DNA from: Gongronella butleri
Taxonomy: Eukaryota; Mucoromycota; Mucoromycetes; Mucorales; Cunninghamellaceae
Length of the DNA: 64,000 bases
Direction: 5' to 3'
NCBI GenBank assembly: GCA_025201375.1
Contig: JAIWZP010000024.1
Coordinates: 1 to 64,000, forward strand
The notes under the pieces are model-generated. The model searched no databases. It was not told the DNA's origin and saw nothing but the letters and a program-made list of their open reading frames with translations. A program made the position numbers and the translations under genes. Every line of letters starts with the position of its first letter. Within the stretch, counting starts at the first letter, position 1. This document shows positions 34,418-48,094 of the stretch, piece after piece.

Positions 34418-36666
34418 ATGTCTGCTGCTTTGCGTCAAACCTTTGAACAAGCCAAGAAACAAAGTAAGTCGTCCAGGTGCTCAAGTGGACTGACAGCGAG
34501 AACGGTGTGATGCTGATGGCGTTTTTTTCTTTTTTTGACAGATCGACCTGCGTTTGTCACATTTGTCACTGCTGGTTTCCCCACGCCTTCTGCTTCCGTG
34601 GACATTCTCCTCGCGCTCCAAAAGGGTGGTGCTGATGTGATTGAGCTTGGTAAAAAAAATTTGGATTGACCATGAGGGTTCAATGGCTGATTTTTCTATT
34701 TTTTTTTTTGCATTTTAAAGGCATTCCCTTTACTGATCCCTTGGCGGATGGTCCTGCGATTCAATTTGCCAACACTATGTCTCTCGAGCACGGCACAGAC
34801 CTGACGATGTGCTTGGACATGGTCAAGGAAGCGCGCAGCAAGGGTTTGACGGTGCCCTTGGTGATGATGGGCTACTACAACCCTGTTCTTGCTTATGGTG
34901 AAGAAAAGATGGTGCAAGACTGCAAGGCTGCAGGCGTCAATGGCTTCATCATGGTGGATTTGCCGCCCGAGGAGTCGCACAGCTTCCGCAGCAAGTGTCT
35001 CAAGTATGGTCTGTCGTATGTGCCTCTTGTTGCGCCCACCACCACGGATCAGCGCCTCCAATTGCTGTCGCAGGTGACGGACTCGTTCATCTATGTCGTG
35101 TCGCGTCTTGGCGTGACTGGCGAGCAAAAGGAGGTGAGCCGCTCGCTGCCGGACCTTGTTGCGCGCATCCGCAAGCACACGACGGTGCATTTGGCCGTGG
35201 GCTTTGGTGTTGCGACGCGTGAACATTTCGTTCAAGTGGGCGAGCATGCCGACGGTGTGGTCATTGGCTCGCGCATCATCAATATCATCCGCCAGTGCAC
35301 TGAAACGGGCACTGACCCCGTGCAGGCCGTGGAAGAGTATGCTTCCAGCATCAGTGCGCGTCAAGTCGCGCTTGTCGCGCCTTCCGGACCTCAACAAGTG
35401 GACAACGCGACGTATGAGGCCAAGGCCGACCCCGTGACGCAAAGCTTTTATGAATTGACCACGCGCTTTGGTGAATTTGGTGGCGCGTATGTGCCTGAAT
35501 CGCTCGTGGAATGCCTGTCGCAACTGGAGCGATGCTTCATCGATGCCAAAAACGACCCTGCCTTTATTGCTGAGTTTGAATCGTACTATGACTACATTTC
35601 GCGCCCTTCGCAGCTCCAATTGGCCAATCGTTTGACGGAAGATGCTGGTGGTGCGCGTATCTGGCTCAAGCGCGAAGACCTCAATCACACGGGCTCGCAC
35701 AAGATCAACAATGCTGTTGGACAGATTCTGCTTGCGAAGCGTCTTGGCAAGAAGCGCATTATTGCTGAGACGGGCGCTGGCCAACACGGTGTTGCGACGG
35801 CGACGGTGTGTGCCAAGTTTGGCCTCGAATGTATTGTTTACATGGGCGAGGAAGATTGTCGCCGCCAAGCGCTCAATGTGTTCCGCATGCGCATGTTGGG
35901 CGCGACGGTGATTCCCGTGACGGCCGGGTCGCGTACACTCAAGGACGCGATCAACGAGGCGATGCGCGACTGGGTCACGAATGTCGAGAGCACACATTAT
36001 TTGGTTGGCTCTGCCATTGGTCCCCATCCATTCCCGATGATTGTGCGCGAATTCCAATCGGTCATTGGCAAGGAAACCAAGCGTCAATTGCAAGAAAAGG
36101 CGGGCAAGCTTCCTGATGCCGTTGTCGCGTGTGTTGGTGGTGGCTCCAATGCCATTGGCATGTTCTATCCCTTTGTCAACGATCCCACGGTGCGCATTAT
36201 CGGTGTGGAAGCCGGTGGTGATGGCGCCGATACCGAACATCACTCTGCCACACTCTCCAAGGGCACTCCCGGCGTGTTGCACGGCACTCGCACGTATTTG
36301 CTTCAAGACACCAAGGGCCAGATCACAGAAACACACTCGGTGTCGGCAGGCTTGGATTACCCCGGCGTCGGCCCTGAACACGCGTTCATGAAGGATTCCG
36401 GACGTGCCGAGTATGTGGTGGCCGACGACGCCCAAGCCCTTATTGGTTTCCGCAAATTGACCCAGCTCGAGGGCATCATCCCTGCCCTGGAATCGTCCCA
36501 CGCCGTCTACGCCGCTCACAAGGTCGCTGCCACCATGCCAAAGGACAAGGACATTGTCATTTGTCTGTCTGGCCGTGGCGACAAGGATATGCACACCGTC
36601 GTCGAGGTCTTGCCCACATTGGGTCCCAAGATTGGCTGGGACTTGCGCTTTGAAACCAACTTGTAA
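34418..36666 (+). CDS. Bifunctional tryptophan synthase (alpha-beta fusion), 699 aa
   Basis: Exons are 34418-34463, 34542-34649 and 34721-36666, 700 codons including stop. The alpha domain comes first: [16 protein letters not shown] holds the catalytic Glu and Asp, and VSRLGVTG and GFGVAT contact the phosphate. A short linker (about residues 265-290) leads to the beta domain: [12 protein letters not shown], the PLP lysine in [29 protein letters not shown] and the C-terminal SGRGDKDM. It converts indole-3-glycerol phosphate and serine to tryptophan with channelled indole. Fusion in this order is typical of fungi. Two introns sit in the first 100 codons. A TATA box lies about 85 bp upstream. 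Confidence 0.97.
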
Positions 36667-37513
36667 ATTTTTCTGTTCTCCCTCTATTTTTCTTTCCCGC
36701 CACCCACCTGTACCATAGCTATATTTAAAAGTAAAATTTATGCTCACTTTTGCGTATTCATTCACGTTTTGGCACAAATCTCATTGTCAATGCCCACAAA
36801 TATGGTCCGATCGCCATCTACCTTTTTGCCATTTGGTTCAAGTTGGCGCGTCTTTTTACCATGATGCCTTTCAATCCACAAGTTTCTTAGGGCCATTGCT
36901 GAGATCATGCCAATTTCGTTGAGAAACTTGATTTATTGCAAAAACGGCGTGATTCAATGGCAAGAGGAATCCATTTTAACGGCAAGAGGACGTGCACGCA
37001 TCCTGTGTTATTGCCATTGATCCCGAACCGGCCCCCAGAAACCCACGTGGCCAAGAGCGCGGTGCCCAAAAAAAGAACAAAAAAACAAAAAAAGATGTGA
37101 TGGAAGGATCACTTGGACCGGCATCTGATTGGTCCAATTGTTTGGGTGCACAGGCGTGAAAGATGAGGTCGATCCCAAGCGCCGAGCAGCGGAAATGAAT
37201 GACAAATAGCAAGAATAACGCGCGGCGCCCATGTTTTGCGAGATTTTTTTTTTTTTTGAGAATGGAGGGGATGAATGAAGGGAGGGCCGTGCCCACAAGT
37301 TTATTTTTTTTCCTTTCATGCCATTGTCATGGGCAGGGGGGGGGGATAGGGGGAGAAGAAAAAAAAGGAGCAATGAGCACCATACACGAGCAACGCACAG
37401 GTACAAGAGAGAGAGAAAAAAAAAAGAGAAAAAAGAGAAACAGAAAAAAAAAAAGAGGAAACTAAGGATGAAAAAATGAGCAAGTGAGTAGCTACATGGG
37501 ATGGACAAGAGGC
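36667..37513. other. Convergent 3' flanks of tryptophan synthase and the MADS gene
   Basis: This 847-bp stretch contains G- and A-runs (37338-37350, 37371-37460) and no gene. Frames read across it are low complexity. Confidence 0.5.
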
Positions 37514-38578
37514 TCAATTCTTGCGAGGCTGGCTAGAGTAATAAGGCATCTGGTTGTAGGGCGGGTATTGCTGTTGGTTTGGCTGTTGCTGCTGAGCATG
37601 GGGCACACCATAAGGGTACCCTTGCTGATAGTGCGATTGGGGTGGCAGAGGAGGCATCTGCTGGCTGTAAGCCGTCTGCGGATAGGCATTGGGCATGGCC
37701 TGGCGCATCATCGATGGCGAAACAGCTTCTTGCTTGGGCGACGCAGGAGGTTGTTGTTGTTGTTGTTGTTGCTGTTGTTGTTGTTGGTCCACCGCCTTTT
37801 GAGAGCCGACGCTGCCCGCATCATTCTCATCCTAATCACAAAAAATTAAAAAAGAGACAAAATACCATGATTAGCCTTGAATTCAAGCAAAAGGACGCGC
37901 CTTGCATGGGCGCGCGATCCAAAATAGGAACCGCCCAGTTTCTGTTTCGATATAAAAAGCAAGCAACTTTACCATGGCACCTCCCGAACCTTCCATACCG
38001 GGATCGGGCGCATTGAGACACGCTTGGATCAAGCTCTTGCCCTCGGGCTTGGTGACAATGGGCTGCAACTTGACGGTGGTGAACGTGTACACCAAGCCCG
38101 TCTCGGACACAACGAGCAAAAGCACCTGCGTGCCCGTCAGCGTCGACAATTCATAGGCCTAGGATAAGATTTGGAAAAAAAAAGCGCGTTCAGGCACCTT
38201 TTTTCGCGTTTTATTTATTTTATTTTTTTTTGTTTTACCTTCTTCATGATACCGGCTTTGCGCTTGGAAAAGGTGATGTGGCGACGATTCTTATCCTCAA
38301 TGTATTCAATCTTAATCTTGCGCCTGCCGCTGTTGCGCTTGCGAGGCGTATCATCGCCGGAATCATTGTCGGATTCCTGCTGTGCAAGGATATCTTTGTC
38401 TTCCTTGGTCCTGGAGTCCAAAAAAAAAAAAAAGAACATAGTGTGTGAGTTAAGATGGGGGAAAGTTGCAAAGGACAAGTAAACAAAAAAAAACAAGAGG
38501 TGAAAAGGCAGTGCCAAGGACCAAAACGACCCTTTTTTGTAAAGTGTCAAGCTTAAAGGAGCGTGTTGCTTACATCAT
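37514..38578 (-). CDS. MADS-box transcription factor, Mcm1/SRF type, 226 aa
   Basis: Exons are 38578-38574, 38410-38239, 38158-37973 and 37831-37514, 227 codons including stop. The first coding exon is only 5 nt (ATGAT), and the next supplies G to give Met-Met-Thr. The MADS domain (about 30-88) has GRRKIKIEYIEDKNRRHITFS then KRKAGIMKKAYELS. The SAM-like extension TFTTVKLQPIV completes the SRF/Mcm1 DNA-binding core. The C-terminal half is Gln/Pro/Tyr-rich with a run of about 12 Gln, as in Mcm1-like activators. The family works with partner factors in cell-cycle and mating gene control. It is divergent from URI with about 340 bp between the start codons. Confidence 0.93.
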
Positions 38579-38915
38579 AGTAAAAAAAAGTGGCGTGCGT
38601 TAAAGGCAAAAGGTTGGTGCGTTGAGGGGAAAGGTCGAAAATGGAAAGAAATTTAAAAAAGGCAAAAGAAAGAGAAATGGCAACCCCGTGTCAGGCTGGC
38701 GGTCCTTTTATTGAGAAAAAAAAAGGGGGGAAAATTTTTCGTGCACGTCGAGCGCGCAATCATGTGCGGAATTGGGTGGCTTGCGCTTATCCCGGGCTTC
38801 CTTGGCCGGCGATTCAATCGAGCGGAGAAAAATGGACGCGCTCTTTTTCCACCCTCCTTTCCCCGCCAATGCCACTTTATCCCCTCTCTCTTTCTTTTTT
38901 GCTTTCCCCTCCCTC
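38579..38915. promoter_or_regulatory. Bidirectional promoter of the MCM1-like and URI-like genes
   Basis: The 337 bp between the two start codons is A-rich on the MADS side and T/C-rich just before the URI ATG. No TATA box is obvious. Confidence 0.4.
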
Positions 38916-41290
38916 ATGGACAACGAGCTGCACCAGTGGAAGGCCCATATCAACCAGTCCAAGCAAGAGCTCCAGGACCAAATGCAGCGTTGGCATCAGT
39001 ATCGCCAAGAATACGACCAACTCGCCACACAACTCGACTCTATCGCTGACAAGACTTCCCACCAAGCAATGGTAAAAGCACGAGGAATAAGGAAAGAAAA
39101 AAAGGGATAATTGCGTGCTCAATTTCATCCATAGATCCCAATTGGCAAGCTTGCCTTTATGCCCGGCAAGCTCATTCATACCAATGAGATCATGGTGCAT
39201 CTGGGCGATCAATATTATGTTGAGCGATCCGCCAAGCAAGCCAGGGCCATGGCTGACCAGCGCAAACAGCGTAAGTAGAGAGGCCAAAAAAAAAAAAAAT
39301 AGAAAAAAGAAAAAAAAGACGCGCTTTTTATCTCACTTCATCTTCTTTTCAGTGGTCGAGGAGCACCTGCGCCTTGTGGAAGCCAAATACAATGCGGTCA
39401 TTGCGAAATCCGAGGCGGCCAACCAATTGCTCTTCCCACAAGGCGACTCAGTCAATGAGGAAGGCCTGCCCATCATGGAAATCCGCGAACCAATTGACGA
39501 ACCCGACGCGTCTTCGTCTGATAATGCAGCTATTGCGTCTTTGCCATCGCCCGAGGACACGCCGTCGCCAACATCCGCGACATCGCCTGCTGTTGCCGCA
39601 GCACCGGCCTCGGAGGACGCGACAAATGCCGAAGATCCGGAATTGCAAGGCACCGACAAGGATGAACACGAGCAATTGATGGCCATGCTGGATGAACTGG
39701 AACGCGAGGAAGAGGCTGAGCGGCGGGAGCTAGAACAGGCATTGATGGAGGAGCAATTGGCGTTTTACGAACCTGCGCCCAAGGCTAGACCCGCTGACAA
39801 TGATGACGATGATGAAGATGAAGAAGATGACGACGACGTGCGCTACGACACGGCCCTGGCCGACAATTTATTTGATGACGACGAAGAATACGCGACACAG
39901 GGCATTGTAGACCACGAGGATTACACTGTGCACGACAAGGAGCAAGAAAAAGTCGATGGCATGGACGACGACGAGCAAATCAAGGCTGCCCTCCAGCCGT
40001 TGCCGGCCATTGCCGAAGTTGACGAAGATCCGGCCTTTGAGCGCTCCGTTCCGACTTTGAAACGCGCTGTCCATACCACGGTTGCCGAAAAGGCCGCTCC
40101 TGCACCTGTCGCCGATGAGCCCAAGTCAATTGCGCCACCTCCCATCGAGGAAAAGATGCCTGCGCGCAAAGTGTCTCGATTCAAACAGCAGATGGAGAAC
40201 GAAAAACAGCATAAAAAGCCTGCATTTGCCGTTAATGTCAAGGCTGCACAGCAGCGACGCGTACAAATTCAAAAACAAAAGGAAGTGCAGCAAGAGCAAC
40301 CTGAAACACCACCCATCGTTGACACGGCAGCATCAAAAGAAAGCAAAAACGCGCCAATTGCTCCATCCAAGCCAAAGTCCGCGTCGGACGCATCGGACGC
40401 GCCTGCTGTGCCACCAAAAAAGGTGTCGCGCTTTAAACAATACCAGCAGCAACAACGCCAGGCGACTGTGAGCTCCGATGTTGGTGCCAATCGCGCGCAG
40501 GCCGTGCCAATTGCAATTCCCGGCGGCCAAACGCGTGCTCCAGTCAAAAAGAAGAAAGAAAAGGCGGTGCCCATTGATTTGCCACGAAAAGAAGGATCCA
40601 TGACGACGACCGAGGCGGGTGACGCGACGCCGGCCAAGAAAAAAGTGACTTGGGACGCGACTGCCAGTGTACGCGAGCATGATTACAATTCTGCACCGCA
40701 AGATAGCCCGCACGATGCGTATGAAGCACCATTGAAGGAGATGACGTCGCCTTTGTCGCCCTCCCGCACCGCACGCACTCCGTCCGACATTTTGAACGCC
40801 ATCCTCAACACGCCGTCCATTGCACTCGACGCTGATGGCTTCCCATCGCTTGACAACGTCGTGGCCGATGACGGCGACACCCCAATTGACGTGAACACCC
40901 TCATCAAGGACCTGCCGCCCTCGGAGCCATTGTACATGCCCACAAATGACGACGACTTTTTCATTCGCACCACCATGCCTCGTGCAAAGGACGCGCCGGC
41001 GCCACCTGCATCTCTTGCCCAGCCCCGTTCCAAGATGGATACAAACATCATGCGCGGCGCCGTCATGGAACGCGACATTGAGTCCCCTGACCTCGACGAC
41101 GTCGAAGACGAAATGGATCTCAGAGAGGTAAAAAAAATGGAAAAAAAAAAGGTCGCGTCTCACGCTCGTTTTTCGTTTAGATCAAGTCCAAATATCAGCG
41201 CCAGCGGCAAAACATGCTTGCTGCCATGGGCAGGATGACGGCCGAGCCAAAGCCCCTCCTTGAAGTAAGTTCAATGGCGCCGCTTGATGG

Positions 41291-41322
<32 letters not shown>

Positions 41323-41517
41323 AGGCCGCTAAACGCGTTTTTTATCGTTTTGCAGGTATTTGACGAGGAACTGCCCCTGCCCAGTCGCGACAAGATAAAG
41401 AACAAGGACAAAGAACAGTCGACAGACGATCAGCCCGAGCCAAAGCCTAAAAAGATATCCCGCTTCAAGGCAACACGCATGCAAGCCACGGCAAATGACG
41501 ATGACATGCCCCACTAA
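38916..41517 (+). CDS. URI1/Bud27-like unconventional prefoldin, 770 aa, 5 exons
   Basis: Exons are 38916-39071, 39135-39270, 39353-41127, 41181-41264 and 41356-41517, 771 codons including stop. The N-terminal coiled-coil prefoldin domain contains IGKLAFMPGKLIHTNE, the hallmark of URI, then YYVERSAKQA. The middle is long, acidic and disordered, as in Bud27. K(V/I)SRFK occurs three times (RKVSRFKQQ, KKVSRFKQY and KKISRFKAT near the C-terminus), like the conserved motif of fungal Bud27 proteins. URI/Bud27 assists RNA polymerase assembly (it binds Rpb5) and links TOR to translation. Start: first Met of the coiled coil. Confidence 0.9.
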
Positions 41518-42279
41518 AACGTGCGAACCAGAATTTTGTTATTTTTCATGCCCCCCCTCTCATCATGCTGCTCTGTAGACATCCCTTTCCAATCCCATTC
41601 ACTGCATCTCTCATTCATATACCCTTCATTTCTTTGTTTTGTGTTCTTTTTTTCGCGGGGAGGAAGGCACCATTACCTTTTGGGAAAGCAAAATTCATGC
41701 CGCCAGTATCTGAGCGCGCGGTGCCGAACTCTCGGGTCTCGATCAGAAATGAAAAGACAGATGAAAAAAATAAAATAAAATAAAAGACGGGGACAAAATT
41801 CAAAAAAAGGATGCATGTCAATAAATGAGCAATTTACGTCCAGTTGCGCTTTTGCATCTGGCGTGAAAACATTGAGCCTTGCGTGGGTTTGCCGCGGCAC
41901 GCTGGATTGCCAGAAAAAAAAAAAAAAAAAAAAAAAAAAGAGGGAGAAAAAAAGGAGAAAAAAGCCAAAGAACAATGTATTCAAATTCATTTGTTGTAAG
42001 CCAATGTGGAATTGAGCGAGCCCCTTAATGCCTGATTGCCTCTTTGTCCCACCTTGCTTTTGTTATCCTGAGATGCCGTTTTATCTCCTTAATTCAATGA
42101 CTGGGACCGCAAAAAGAGTTCGTTTCCCAAGGTCTCTCCTCTCAATTTCTCTCTCTCTCTCCCCCCCTTTTTTTTTCTGCTGTTTCCTTTTCTCGCTTGC
42201 CCATTCATCCTCTCTATCCTTTCATCCCGCTTGCAATTCCCATTTCTGTCACTCTTTTTCTCTCTTTTTATTTCACACC
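41518..42279. other. Intergenic between URI and the IML2-like gene
   Basis: No gene seen; contains A-runs at about 41916-41950 and a C/T-rich tract before the next gene. Confidence 0.5.
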
Positions 42280-45200
42280 ATGTTTGATGAATCACGGTCT
42301 GCGAGCTTTGCATCGGACGACGATGAAGAGCTCAGCATGGACGGCCTTGTGCTCCCGGGGTCGCCACACCAGGCCGCCATTCTTCAGACACACGACGATA
42401 TTTCCACGGACAGCGAGTGCAGCAGCATCCAAGACGACTGTTACGACTTGCAGCTCGTCGTGCGCGCTCTCAAGCAGACCATTGAGCAGCAGCGACTCGA
42501 TGACGAAGCGCTTGATGTGCACGAACCATCCACGCACCTTGATCATCATCGTGCCGCGGCATTGGTGCTCCACGGCGACAATGACGAAAAAGAGCATGAC
42601 AATAATACCGAGCATCTAGACCATGACGAGCTCGACGAGGGTCCATTGGCTCCCACGCCGACCCTCGATGAGAGCAGCGACGACAGCATCCAGACCCCGT
42701 CCTCGTCATCCACGCCCGCCGCCAATGTACTCATCTTTGACTCGGGCATCTCACCCGCCAATGGCGTGCATTTACCACCGGTCAATCTGAAGACCATCCC
42801 TCCAAACAACCTGACAGCCGCCGATCAGGAAGTCCAGGGTGAGGATCATCGCCATTGCCCGCCGCTGCTACACGATTCTCTCTCTCTAACACATTTTTTG
42901 CTCTTTTGGGTAGATGAGCCTGTGGCCACCGCCATCCATTATATCTTTAGCAACCAATTCATGAAAGCCAAGCATATTCTCGAAAAAGAGGCTGCAACGT
43001 AAAAAAAAAAAAAGAAAAACAGAAAAAGAAAAAGAATGGGGCCAAGACGCGTCATCTGACACGCTTTCCCCTTTTTTTTTTTTTTGCCTTTTCACAGCGA
43101 TCCTCTTCATTCCCTCGGGCTTTGCTCTATGCTCTTTCTAAAGGGTAGGCAACAAAAGTTAAAATGAATCCATTCGACTCATTTTTATTTTTTTTGACTT
43201 GTTTCAGCCATCATGGTAACACACGAGATGACAAAATGGTGCCGATCCCTCATTTGACAGCCCAATTGGGTTTGCTGTTTGCCCCTTATTTTTCTATAGA
43301 CCAATGACGCGACGCTGCATCAGGAATGCATGGACGCGCTATTGTACACGTACGACCTGACGACAAGCCAGCTGGAGGCCACGGTGCGACAACATTCGAT
43401 TTTTGGCCACTCGGTCTTTCAATATTTGCAGCATTGCTATTACTATATAAAGTGCGGCAACCATCACATCTCGTCACACCCACGCCCAGTCAACACACCT
43501 GAGGCATACACTTGCAATGGCATTTTACGTGCACACGTCATCAAAGCAGAGTGTTGCTTGCAAATGGCCATCCTGTACCTGATGCAAGGCACCTACATTG
43601 GCTATTTACGCTGCGGCATCAACCTGCGACGAGGTAAAAAGCGGGAAAAATGCGCTCAATCGTCATGCTCCACTTCATGAATTGACTTTTTTTTTCTCGC
43701 AAAATTAGCGTACTCGAGCTATTTTTTCGTGTGGCAAGAGCATCAGCGCATGGACCAGGGACATTCACACATGCTGGATCAAGACACGCTGTCCGGCCTT
43801 CAATTTGGGTAAATAAAATATAAAAATGAGTTGATTTGATCTCACGCGGGTAATTTTCACTTGCAGCATTGGCGCGATCCATCTCATTCTCGATTCCCTA
43901 CCGAGCTCCATTCGCCGCTTGGTGTCGTCGTTCAATTGGGAACCCGAGCGCTCCCTCGGACAGGCACTGCTGCATCTTTGTAAACAAGGCAAGCGAATCC
44001 GATCACCATGGGCTGCATTAATGTAAGCAAAATGCGCGCAAAATAGATCGACGCCATGCTCAACTCATCCCCGTCCTAGGCTGCTTGCATACTACACGAC
44101 GCTGACAAATTATTGTCCGGAAATGCTCACCATGGAATATACCCAACCCGCCATAGAGGTGAGCCACAAACAAGAGAAGAAAAACGGAAGAAAAAGAGAA
44201 CGACGCATCGGAATTGACATGTTTTGTGAAAAGGCACTACTAGAGACACAACAATTGTATCCGCATTCTGCATTGATTTTATATTTCGCGGGCCGAACAT
44301 CTCGGCTTGGTGGCAACATGACGCTGTCAACGCAGTCATTTATGTATGCGATCGAGATCAGCAAGAGCGATTGGGCCGAGCTGGCCATGTTCCACGTGTG
44401 CACGTACGAAATGGCGCTGAATGCCATGATCCAGATGCAATGGGACGACGCCATGCAGCATTTATCTGTCCTCATTCAGCAGGGCTACTGGTCGCCCGTG
44501 ATCCTTCAATACCTGCACGGCGCGTGCCTTGCCATGCGCGGCCAACACACAGACGCGATCCTGGCGTACGCGCAGGTATTGCGCATGGCAATGACCAAAA
44601 ACACGTCCTCCTCGACGGCCACCGCGTCCATGCTCCTACCAGCCGCCTGGAGTACACCCCTGACCCCCGATGCACCGGCCCCAGGCTCATCGGCGTCATT
44701 TGCATCCTTCTTATCACTTTCACAGCCTCTTGCAGGCTCCATTGACCAACAGCGCGTCGATTTGGAAAAGTATGTAGAACAAAAGGTGCTCTTTTTTGAG
44801 CAGGCGGGGTACCAGGACTGCGGATTGACGCTGAGTGCACTCGAATATGTGGCATTGATGGATGGTCTGGCCTGGATGTCGACGCCACAGCTGGAACACA
44901 GCCACATGCTCGTCGATCAAGCATTGCAGCAGATCATGGACATGCAGCAGCTCGAGTATATGATTCGCAAGCGCGAAATCGACCCTGAAACCCCGCTCTC
45001 CACGTTTGTCGATCAGCGTGCTGCCTTGCTTTGGCTAAAAGCCGTCCTCCTCAATGTCGCCGGAAGGCACGAAGAAGCCATTCCACACGTCAATTGGGTC
45101 GTTGACCATGCCGATGAAATTGAAGTGGATCGCTGGCTTATCCCCTTTACATATTGGTGCGTAAAAAGAAAAAAAAAGTGAAAAAAAAGGCGGAGGCTGA

Positions 45201-45538
45201 CGCGTCCTTTTGCCCCTCATTTTTGTAAAATTAGGCAAGCAGGCCTCATTGCATGGCATATGGATAACCGGACTCATGCACGCCAACTCTGGGAGCAAGC
45301 TTGTTGCTACAAGCACTATCCGTTTGAGACGCGGCTCACTTTGGTAAGGCAAAATGGAGAGGAAAATCAAAATCATGCATGTCGGATCACTCCCTTATCC
45401 ATTTTCCTGTAGAAAATACATCTTGCCATGCAAAAGGCAGACCAATTAGGGGTCCCGAGTACTCACAAGATGCCCTCCTCCTTGAAATCTAAGAAGCTTC
45501 GCCCCATCTCCTTGGCATTGTCGTCCTCCGCCTCATGA
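42280..45538 (+). CDS. IML2/TTC39-family TPR protein, about 841 aa, 11 exons including an 8-nt exon
   Basis: Exons are 42280-42838, 42914-42998, 43098-43144, 43208-43215, 43300-43633, 43709-43808, 43867-44022, 44080-44158, 44234-45156, 45235-45343 and 45413-45538. An acidic, Ser-rich N-terminal region (about 185 aa) is followed by the family core: AIHYIFSNQFMKAKHILEKEA, LGLCSMLFLKAIM, GIGAIHLILDSLPSS and LYFAGRTSRLGG. C-terminal TPR-like helices follow. Fungal Iml2 acts at mitochondria and the nucleus in inclusion-body clearance; TTC39 is the animal relative. The 8-nt exon (CCATCATG) supplies Ala-Ile-Met of the conserved FLKAIM stretch. The intron at 44159-44233 is 75 nt, a multiple of three and stop-free, so retention would add 25 residues. 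Confidence 0.88.
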
Positions 45539-45935
45539 TTCCGCTCTATCTCTTCTCCCTTGTCAAGCCAGTGCGCCCTTTTTTTTTACGCGCTCCACTT
45601 GGAATGCAGCATCCCCTCCCCCCCCCAATAGACCGCCGCACGCCATGGCTCCGTAATAAAAAAAAAAGAGAGAGACCAATTACATTGCTTGGACACCCAA
45701 AAACAAAAAAGAGACAAGGCGAAGAAGGGGAAAGCCATGCATACTGTGGTGCAACAAGCACTAAAAAAGGCGAATGCACGTGTTTTGCGCAACACTTGAC
45801 GAGGGCGCACCTCGCCCCCCCTTTTTTTTTTTTGTTGTTGATTTTTAGGGGGGACGGGTTTCGGCCCTCTTCTTCTTCTTTTTCTTTACGGTTCGCCGTA
45901 ATTTTTGAACTATCTCTTCACCACACCTTTTTACA
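45539..45935. other. IML2-like 3' flank and alpha-tubulin promoter
   Basis: This 397-bp stretch has a T/C-rich tract just before the tubulin ATG. No gene seen. Confidence 0.5.
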
Positions 45936-47743
<1,808 letters not shown>

Positions 47744-48094
47744 ACGCTGTTTTAGCCTTCCACATGGCATTTGCCTTGCGCTATGGTGCGTCACAATGCT
47801 ACCCCTCTCTTTCTCGAATTCCCTGATGCACTTTCTCTCCTTGCACCTTGCGCTTATTTATTTCAATCACATTGTGCATGAAAAAATAAAAACGTGGGTG
47901 ATCATTTATTGAAAATCGTCAATGCGCACCGTCCAGTGACCGCAGAACTTTAGCAGTAAGCTCATTCGAATGAGAACACTTGTACGTTCATGATAAACAA
48001 GCAAAGGCTCTTGTTATTTGTGTCGCCATTGAAAAGCGACTAAAATACAGGCAAAAGCCGGGTTGTCAACACAGAGCCTCACTTTTTCTGTTGT

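Noticed and set aside
34696..36777. 693-codon frame antisense to tryptophan synthase
   Set aside because: It is the mirror of a strongly conserved coding sequence with biased codons; the sense strand is unambiguous.
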